Shown here in pieces: positions 6,755 to 12,268 of a stretch of 12,268 nt of DNA. Numbering within the stretch: position 1 is the first letter of the stretch; every line of letters begins with the position of its first letter. A model generated the notes under the pieces. The model did not search any database. It saw only the letters and a program-made list of their open reading frames with translations, and was not told where the DNA came from. Source of the stretch: Bacteroidales bacterium (GTDB taxonomy: Bacteria > Bacteroidota > Bacteroidia > Bacteroidales > Muribaculaceae); assembly GCA_004552725.1 (NCBI GenBank), contig SFNM01000057.1:1-12268 (forward strand), read 5' to 3'. The position numbers and the translations under genes are program-made.

Positions 6755-7612
6755 ATGTTTTTCAACAAAATTGCGCTATTTGTATCGATTTGCTGTTTGT
6801 CGATATGCTTCGCCTGCTCAAGCACCGACGACTCCTCGGAGCCGCTCAACGATAGCATTGTGTTTATAGCATACAACGGCAAGGCGAGTTTCTCACTCTC
6901 CGGTTCAGCGCAAGACTTCGACACTGACAAAGACATCGTGTTCACCGGCGAATCTTCCATCATGCTCCCCACAGAAGTCTTTGGCCATGAAGTGAAGCCT
7001 CTCCACGATATGATTATGCGAATCGCTTACGACACAGTAACCGAGGATCCAACCATCGCAATGCATCGCTGTTTTGAAAACGACGCAATGGCTGTAGGCT
7101 ACACCGTCCAACGTATCGACTCGGTGTCGCACCGCGGCGCGCCTTCGCTCGAAACTCAACCCACTGTCGACAGCGAATTTGCCGACGGCCAAACCATCAT
7201 CGTGGGAAATGTGTATTCCCTTACCACCAAATTGCTCACTTACCGCATAAGCCATTATATTTACATGCCTCGCTCGGCCCACGGCATCACCACCAACGAA
7301 TACATCACTTACTTCTTGCCCGAAGCACGAGTGCTGAAAATCAACGACGTATTTACTCCTGCCGGTCTCAAAGTCCTTCCCGATCTTATTGCAAAGCGTG
7401 CCGCGAAAATGCGTGCCCAACTTGGCCCCACTTCCATCGAAGCGCTTCCCGCTTTGGGGTCTTACATTATCGACCTCGACGGCTCAATCCACTTCATCTA
7501 CCAACCCTACGAAGTGGCAAGTTTCGCACAAGGCGAAATCCACGTCCCATTCTATCCTTACGAACTTCAAGAGTTCTTCACTCCCACAGGAAAGGCCATT
7601 TTCGGCTTCTAA
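6755..7612 (+). CDS. DUF3298/RsiV-like domain lipoprotein
   Basis: This 285-aa predicted lipoprotein has no known enzymatic role. The N-terminus is hydrophobic and ends at C21 (CFA-C), a loose but Bacteroidota-compatible lipobox. The mature SSTDDSSE start resembles an export signal for the outer leaflet. Residues 170-203 (YMPRSAHGITTNEYITYFL, then LKINDVFTPAG) and 236-271 (SYIIDLDGSIHFIYQPYEVASFAQGEIHVPF, YPYEL) match the DUF4163/DUF3298 signature, which also occurs in the extracellular part of the Bacillus anti-sigma factor RsiV, where it binds lysozyme. Unlike RsiV, this protein has no transmembrane anti-sigma region and no sigma-factor gene beside it, so a sensing role is not supported. 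It has its own promoter at 6683-6690 and no clear terminator before the next operon. Confidence 0.82.
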   Translation: MFFNKIALFVSICCLSICFACSSTDDSSEPLNDSIVFIAYNGKASFSLSGSAQDFDTDKDIVFTGESSIMLPTEVFGHEVKPLHDMIMRIAYDTVTEDPTIAMHRCFENDAMAVGYTVQRIDSVSHRGAPSLETQPTVDSEFADGQTIIVGNVYSLTTKLLTYRISHYIYMPRSAHGITTNEYITYFLPEARVLKINDVFTPAGLKVLPDLIAKRAAKMRAQLGPTSIEALPALGSYIIDLDGSIHFIYQPYEVASFAQGEIHVPFYPYELQEFFTPTGKAIFGF

Positions 7613-7667
7613 ATCACTTTTAAAGTTTTTGTAATCCTAATGAAATAGTGTTGAAACATCTTGTTCG

Positions 7668-7675
7668 TAACTTTG
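7668..7675 (+). promoter_or_regulatory. Promoter -7 element of the TonB receptor operon
   Basis: TAACTTTG lies 27 bp before the ATG at 7703. No TTTG stands at the expected -33 spacing; the nearest is a TTG at 7651-7653, about 14 bp away. The promoter thus looks incomplete and may depend on an activator or another sigma factor. The leader would be only about 20-25 nt. Confidence 0.6.
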
Positions 7676-7702
7676 CAGCGAGAAAAAAACTACGCTGCAT
7701 TT

Positions 7703-10414
7703 ATGAACATCACACGAATTTCATTCCTATTATCTTTAGTATTATCGGCCATTAGCGCCGGCGCCACTGTGATTTGTGGCACTGTTTCAGATGCCGAGTC
7801 CAACGAAGAACTCATTGGAGCATCTGTCAAAATTGATGGTACATCAATCGGAGCCGTAACCGACATCGACGGGCGATACTCCATCAACGTAAAACCCGGC
7901 ACCTACTCTATCACAGCATCTTATGTAGGTTTTTCCGCGCTTACTCAGTCTGACATTATAGCCTCCGCCGACACCATAGTTGTGGACTTCGCTCTCCTCA
8001 TCGAGCAACAAACCCTCGGCGAAGTATCCGTAACAGCCGTGGCTCGCCGCAATACCGAAGTGGCTCAAATCCAACGGCAACGCCAAGCCGTTGTGGTGCA
8101 AAGCGGCGTTTCCGCCCAACAAATCTCGCGCACTCACGACCGCGATGCCTCCGAGGTTATACGCCGAGTCCCCGGCATCTCAATCATCGACGACCGCTAT
8201 GTGATGGTGCGCGGCCTTAGTCAGCGTTATAATAATGTGTGGCTCAACGGCGGCGCTGTGCCCAGTAGCGAGGCCGATTCTCGCGCCTTCTCCTTCGACA
8301 TCATCCCCTCCGGACAAATTGACAATATGACCATCGTCAAAAGTCCCGCGCCGGAATACCCTGCCGACTACACCGGTGGCTTCGTGCTCATCAACACCAA
8401 ACAAAACGTGGATCAAGCGCAGGCCGACATCTCAGTGGGCATCGGCATCAACGACCGCACCCACTTCCGCAACTTCATCTACGGCCACAACTCCCACTCC
8501 GCCCTTCCCAAGCAGTGGGTCTACTACCCCGGCTACTCCAACCGCATCGACGTGCTCAATAACGGGCTGAACAACAACTGGTTGACCGATTCCTCCCACC
8601 CCCTGGCCGACCTCAAGCTCGCCGGCTCGTTCGCCCGCCAATGGATTCTGGACAGCGGCGCACGATTCGGCTTGCAATCCGCCGCCAACTTCAGCCGCAG
8701 CTACGTGGCGCAGCCCGACATGGAGAATTCGCTCTACGCGCCCTACGACTTGAGCAACGACCGATCCGTGCCCTTGCGCCAAGCCGTCGACGACCAATTC
8801 ACCCGCAACATGCGCCTGGGCGCCATGCTCAACGTCCACTTCCGCCCCGCCGATTCGCGCCACTACTTCGAGTGGAACAACATATTCAACCTCATCACTA
8901 AGGACAGATTCTCAGAACGTTGGGGCTATAACGCGCAGAACGACAACATCAACGACACCGAGTACTACTACTCCTCGCGCCCCACGCTCAACAGCCAGTT
9001 CAACGGCAAGCACACCCTCGGCATCCACCACATCGATTGGAGCGCCTCATACGCCTACGCCGGCCGCTCGATTCCCGACCGTCGCCTCATCCAGCGCACC
9101 GACCGCACCGACCAAACCATGGGCATCTACCGCATCTCGCGCGAATGCACATCCCTCAACGAGCACATCGCCTCTCTCGCCGCCAACTACTCCTCCGACC
9201 TCCACTTCGGCACAATCAAAGCCGGCGTTTACGGCGAGTACGCTCACCGCACATACACCGCCCGACAACTCCAATACGGTTGGCAGCCGGAAAACAATCT
9301 CCCTGCGGGATTCATGTTTGCCGACGACGTCCCCGCCACCGTACTCATCGACCAAAATTACGGGCCCGACAAGCTCTACCTCTACGAGGAGGTCAACTTC
9401 CTCAACAACTACAACGCCGCGCGCCGCCAAGTGGCTGCATACGCCGCCTACTCCGGCCAATGGCGTCAATTCTCAATCTATGCCGGCGTCCGCCTCGAAA
9501 ATATGCGCCAAACCCTCGAAATGAACACCCGCCAATTTGAGGAATCGTTGCGCAAAACTAACTACGACTACACTGACCTATTCCCGTCGGTCAACCTCAC
9601 CTACCACATCGACTCCAAGCAGCAACTGCGCTTGGCCTACGGCCGCTCTACAAACCGTCCCGAGTTCCGCGAACTCTCCTCGTCGGTCTACTACGACTTC
9701 GACCTCGGCAGCGATGTGATGGGTAACGCCGACCTGCAAGCCGCATACATCAACAACGTGGACCTGCGCTACGAATTCTACCCCTCGCGCAACGAGCAAG
9801 TGTCCGTGGCCCTATTCTACAAGGACTTCTCCAACCCCATCGAATGGACCTACACCGTGGCCGGCGGCACCGACCTCATCTACTCCTTCACCAACGCCCG
9901 CAGCGCTCACAACTACGGCGTGGAAGTGGACCTGCGCAAGAACCTCGACTTCATCGGCCTCAACGACTTCTCCCTGCTGTTCAACGGCTCGCTCATCAAG
10001 AGCGAAGTGAAATTCGCCCCCGGCACCACCAACGTCGACCGCCCCATGCAAGGCCAATCGCCCTACTTAGTCAACCTCGGCCTGTTCTACAACCCCGACT
10101 TCGGATTCTCCGCCGCCGTGCTCTACAACGTCATCGGCAAGCGAATCATCGGCGTGGGCAACCGCTACGGCACAGCCTCCGACGGCTCCGCTCGCAACAT
10201 CCCTAATAGTTACGAAATGCCCCGTCACACAATCGACATCTCCCTCAGCCAAAAGTTCGGCCGCTTCACCCTCTCCGCCGGCGTCCGCGACCTCTTGGCT
10301 CAACGATACATCTTCAAGCAGATTGAAGAAACCGGTGGCCGCACCATCGAAGAAGTCACCCGCTCCTACCGCCCCGGCCGCACCTTCAACCTCGCCCTCA
10401 AGTACAATTTCTAA
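7703..10414 (+). CDS. TonB-dependent outer-membrane receptor
   Basis: This 903-aa outer-membrane active transporter would be energised by TonB-ExbBD; its substrate is unknown. A signal peptide covers residues 1-20. Residues 24-103 form a carboxypeptidase-regulatory-like beta-sandwich (ICGTVSDAESNEELIGASV, DIDGRYSI, YVGF), and the plug domain spans about 125-232 (VIRRVPGISI, VMVRGLSQRYNNVWLNG, IVKSPAPEYPADYTGGFVLI). The rest is a 22-strand-type barrel ending in an aromatic (ALKYNF), as expected for outer-membrane insertion. It lacks the extra N-terminal STN domain. I start at ATG 7703; the longer frame from a TTG at 7661 overlaps the promoter and spoils the signal peptide. The partner gene begins 30 bp downstream and is not a SusD, so this is not a standard SusC/SusD pair. 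Confidence 0.93.
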   Translation: MNITRISFLLSLVLSAISAGATVICGTVSDAESNEELIGASVKIDGTSIGAVTDIDGRYSINVKPGTYSITASYVGFSALTQSDIIASADTIVVDFALLIEQQTLGEVSVTAVARRNTEVAQIQRQRQAVVVQSGVSAQQISRTHDRDASEVIRRVPGISIIDDRYVMVRGLSQRYNNVWLNGGAVPSSEADSRAFSFDIIPSGQIDNMTIVKSPAPEYPADYTGGFVLINTKQNVDQAQADISVGIGINDRTHFRNFIYGHNSHSALPKQWVYYPGYSNRIDVLNNGLNNNWLTDSSHPLADLKLAGSFARQWILDSGARFGLQSAANFSRSYVAQPDMENSLYAPYDLSNDRSVPLRQAVDDQFTRNMRLGAMLNVHFRPADSRHYFEWNNIFNLITKDRFSERWGYNAQNDNINDTEYYYSSRPTLNSQFNGKHTLGIHHIDWSASYAYAGRSIPDRRLIQRTDRTDQTMGIYRISRECTSLNEHIASLAANYSSDLHFGTIKAGVYGEYAHRTYTARQLQYGWQPENNLPAGFMFADDVPATVLIDQNYGPDKLYLYEEVNFLNNYNAARRQVAAYAAYSGQWRQFSIYAGVRLENMRQTLEMNTRQFEESLRKTNYDYTDLFPSVNLTYHIDSKQQLRLAYGRSTNRPEFRELSSSVYYDFDLGSDVMGNADLQAAYINNVDLRYEFYPSRNEQVSVALFYKDFSNPIEWTYTVAGGTDLIYSFTNARSAHNYGVEVDLRKNLDFIGLNDFSLLFNGSLIKSEVKFAPGTTNVDRPMQGQSPYLVNLGLFYNPDFGFSAAVLYNVIGKRIIGVGNRYGTASDGSARNIPNSYEMPRHTIDISLSQKFGRFTLSAGVRDLLAQRYIFKQIEETGGRTIEEVTRSYRPGRTFNLALKYNF

Positions 10415-10444
10415 ACCATCTAATCAATTTATAATCAACAAGGT

Positions 10445-11935
10445 ATGAACAAATTCATGCAAATGGGCCGCCTCTTCACCATGGCCCTCGCCCTCGTGGC
10501 CGCCTCGGCAGTGGTTTCCTGCTCCGACGACAACAACGACAACCCCGAACCCACTCCTCAACCCGATCCCGAGGTGACCTACAAAGGCAACGTGGCCTAC
10601 AGTAAAGGCATCCTCTTCAACAACGGCACTGAACTTGGCAACGGTAGCCAACACTTCCACTTCACCGGTGAAGCCACCTTGGCCAAAGGCTCCTACCTGC
10701 TCAAAGGTTGGGTATACGTGGAATCCGGCGCCCGCCTCATCATCCCTGCCGGCACCGTTATCAAAGGCGACAAGCAAACCATGGCCGCTCTCATCGTCGA
10801 ACCCGGCGGCTACGTGGAAATGCGCGGCACCAAAGACCAGCCCATCGTAATGACCTCCGAACAAGCGCCCGGCCAACGTCGGCCCGGCGACTGGGGCGGC
10901 CTCATCATCTGCGGTAACGCTCGCAACAACCAAGAACACATGCAAATCGAAGGCGGCCCCACCACAATCCACGGAGGCACCGACGATGCCGACAACTCGG
11001 GTATCTACCAATACGTCCGCATCGAATTTGCCGGCTATCCCTTCGACACCGACAAGGAAATCAACGGTCTCACCATGGGTTCCGTCGGTAGCGCCACCAC
11101 CATCGACCACATCCAAGTATCGTACTCCAACGACGACTCCTTCGAATGGTTCGGCGGCTCCGTCAACTGCAACTATCTCGTAGCATACAAAGGTTGGGAC
11201 GACGACTTCGACACCGACAACGGCTTCTCCGGCCGCGTAGAATACTGCCTCGCCGTGCGCGACCCGCGTATTGCCGACACATCACAAAGCAACGGCTTCG
11301 AAAGTGACAACAACGCCGGCGGTGCAGAAACAACTCCCTTCACCTCCGCCCTCTTCTCCCACGTGACCCTCATCGGCCCCATGACCGCCAAGAACACCGA
11401 CTTCGTCAACTCCTCCGACTTCATCACCGCCGGTCAGCTCTTCCCCGACAACGGTTCCAAACTCGGCAAATTCCAAGCCGCCCTGCAAATCCGCCGCGGC
11501 TCCAAACTCGGCACCTCCCACCTGCTCGCTGTCGGTTTCCCCATCGGCCTGATTGTCGACGGTGAAAAAGGCAACACCGTGAAATACGCTCAAAACGGCA
11601 AACTCACCTTCGACAACATCCTCTTCGCCGGTATGGGCATCATCGCTTCCGACAAGAACAAACTCTACGAAGACCACCTCTACGACTTCGCCACCGGTGT
11701 GGAAGACCCTAACCAACAATCCTACTCCCACACCTTCTTCTCCTCCATCCCCTCCAACGCCATCGCCACTGAAGCCTCGCTCGGCCTGACCGACCCCGCA
11801 GGCGTGGGTCAAAACTACTGTCCCACCACCGAAATCTCCGACGGTAAAGGCGGCTACATCGGCGCCTTCCGCAACGCCGCCGACAACTGGCTCGCCGGCT
11901 GGACCAACTTCGACCCCCAAAACACCATCTATTAA
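10445..11935 (+). CDS. Beta-helix-like surface lipoprotein paired with TonB receptor
   Basis: This 496-aa lipoprotein is probably on the cell surface. The signal peptide ends in the lipobox VVSC (C26), followed by SDDNNDNPEPTPQPDP, an acidic, proline-rich start typical of Bacteroidota surface lipoproteins. From about residue 85, short repeats of the kind VYVESGARLIIPAGTVIKGD, LIVEPGGYVEMRGT and PIVMTSEQ suggest a right-handed beta-helix. A conserved-looking core at 184-275 (SGIYQYVRIEFAG, EINGLTMGSVGS, DDSFEWFGG, DDDFDTDNGFSG) is rich in Asp and may bind metal. Homologues I recall in Bacteroidota and Proteobacteria are often mislabelled as multidrug transporters; nothing here resembles a transporter. 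It starts 30 bp after the receptor stop, with AAGG just before the ATG, and the terminator follows, so the two form an operon. A substrate-capturing lid or binding partner for the receptor is inference. Confidence 0.85.
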   Translation: MNKFMQMGRLFTMALALVAASAVVSCSDDNNDNPEPTPQPDPEVTYKGNVAYSKGILFNNGTELGNGSQHFHFTGEATLAKGSYLLKGWVYVESGARLIIPAGTVIKGDKQTMAALIVEPGGYVEMRGTKDQPIVMTSEQAPGQRRPGDWGGLIICGNARNNQEHMQIEGGPTTIHGGTDDADNSGIYQYVRIEFAGYPFDTDKEINGLTMGSVGSATTIDHIQVSYSNDDSFEWFGGSVNCNYLVAYKGWDDDFDTDNGFSGRVEYCLAVRDPRIADTSQSNGFESDNNAGGAETTPFTSALFSHVTLIGPMTAKNTDFVNSSDFITAGQLFPDNGSKLGKFQAALQIRRGSKLGTSHLLAVGFPIGLIVDGEKGNTVKYAQNGKLTFDNILFAGMGIIASDKNKLYEDHLYDFATGVEDPNQQSYSHTFFSSIPSNAIATEASLGLTDPAGVGQNYCPTTEISDGKGGYIGAFRNAADNWLAGWTNFDPQNTIY

Positions 11936-11960
11936 TACCCAATCTTAGACCTCACATTTC

Positions 11961-11994
11961 AGCCCGCCCGCCTTATCGCGTGCGGGCTTTTTTT
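11961..11994 (+). terminator. Intrinsic terminator of the TonB receptor operon
   Basis: AGCCCGC (11961-11967) pairs with GCGGGCT (11982-11988). An inner CGC/GCG pairing (11969-11971 with 11978-11980) lengthens the stem across one mismatch. A run of seven T residues (11988-11994) follows. It lies 25 bp after the lipoprotein stop codon. Confidence 0.93.
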
Positions 11995-12030
11995 GCCCGA
12001 AAGCGCCATCCGATAAAAAAACGTTCGAAT

Positions 12031-12061
12031 TTTGGTGTGGCGAACCAAATTTTGCACCAAA
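12031..12061. repeat. Inverted repeat around the -33 region of the last promoter
   Basis: TTTGGTG (12031-12037) is the exact reverse complement of CACCAAA (12055-12061), 17 bp apart. The second arm directly abuts the TTTG at 12051-12054. A shorter pair, TTTGG (12031-12035) with CCAAA (12045-12049), is nested. It may be a regulator site, but 7-bp arms can arise by chance. Confidence 0.3.
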
Positions 12062-12085
12062 CACCGTTTTTGCATAGTAACTTTG
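12051..12085 (+). promoter_or_regulatory. Promoter of the truncated 3' gene
   Basis: TAACTTTG at 12078-12085 is a perfect -7 element, with TTTG at 12051-12054. The 23-bp spacing is longer than the usual 19-21, so the -33 assignment is less certain. The ATG at 12119 follows a leader of about 25-30 nt. Confidence 0.68.
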
Positions 12086-12118
12086 TGGCAGAAAACTCAA
12101 ACTCAAACACACACTACT

Positions 12119-12268
12119 ATGCAACACTCTTTTTCAAACCTTTCTTCTCTTTTGTCGCGTTGCGGCGCAAAATTAGCCGACGCAGTCATCAACGAAATCA
12201 ACACCGCCATCGACCAAGCCGTCAACGGCCACGCCGAAGAAATCACCGCCGATGCAGCCACCCTCCGC
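12119..12268 (+). CDS. 5' end of an unidentified gene, cut by the window edge
   Basis: Fifty codons are open from ATG 12119 to the last base, with the C-ending codon preference of the neighbouring genes and a promoter just upstream. The peptide begins MQHSFSNLSSLLSRCGAKLA and continues as a probable amphipathic helix (DAVINEINTAIDQAVNGHAEEI). It shows no signal peptide or lipobox, so it is likely cytoplasmic. I do not recognise the family and the missing remainder prevents a functional call. Confidence 0.7.
   Translation, partial: MQHSFSNLSSLLSRCGAKLADAVINEINTAIDQAVNGHAEEITADAATLR

Noticed and set aside
7613..7640. ACTTT/AAAGT followed by TTTTT after the DUF3298 gene as a terminator
   Set aside because: The loop is a single base and the arms are AT-rich, so a stable terminator hairpin cannot form.
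7661..7702. TTG start extending the TonB receptor by 14 residues
   Set aside because: It overlaps the -7 promoter element and places charged residues before a good signal peptide that begins at 7703.
10424..11920. Minus-strand frames opposite the surface lipoprotein (10424-11116, 11282-11920)
   Set aside because: They are shadows of the sense codon bias, Gly/Val/Asp-rich and without recognisable motifs.

Overview
The window looks like a chromosomal piece from a Bacteroidota bacterium, most likely order Bacteroidales. A Muribaculaceae-like gut commensal is my guess, not something the sequence proves. The evidence is threefold. Nearly every gene is preceded by the Bacteroidota sigma promoter form (TTTG, about 20 bp, then TAnnTTTG, here mostly TAACTTTG). 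Shine-Dalgarno sequences are mostly absent. The proteins are typical of the phylum: a TonB-dependent receptor with an N-terminal carboxypeptidase-regulatory-like domain, lipoproteins whose acylated Cys is followed by Ser and acidic residues, and a GLUG-repeat protein with a type IX secretion-like C-terminal domain. Every gene I accept is on the + strand. The strong preference for C-ending codons explains the many long antisense shadow frames.

Layout. (1) 61-3832: a single-gene unit with a promoter, a 1195-aa secreted GLUG-repeat protein and a strong terminator. (2) 3978-5472: a single-gene unit with a promoter overlapped by a near-perfect 24-bp LacI/PurR-type palindrome, followed by a secreted GH13 alpha-amylase that closely resembles Bacillus AmyE (GH13_28 type). 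(3) 5473-5833: an AT-rich gap with a strong promoter whose transcript meets an intrinsic terminator about 150 nt downstream. It is either a small RNA or an attenuated leader of the next gene. (4) 5834-6640: a SpoU/TrmH-family RNA 2'-O-methyltransferase. (5) 6683-7612: a DUF3298/RsiV-like lipoprotein with its own promoter and a 5' stem-loop. (6) 7668-11994: a two-gene operon with a TonB-dependent receptor and a lipoprotein of beta-helix-like character, closed by a strong terminator. (7) 12051-end: a promoter and the first 50 codons of an unidentified gene.

How it fits together. Most of the window concerns the cell envelope and nutrient capture. The amylase would cut starch or maltodextrin outside the cytoplasm, apparently under sugar-responsive repression. 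The TonB receptor and its lipoprotein look like an outer-membrane uptake pair that is not a canonical SusC/SusD pair. The GLUG protein is probably surface-exposed or secreted. The best leads for something undescribed are the TonB/lipoprotein pair, the operator on the amylase promoter and the short terminated transcript at about 5662-5818. I found no CRISPR array, tRNA, rRNA, insertion sequence or phage gene.
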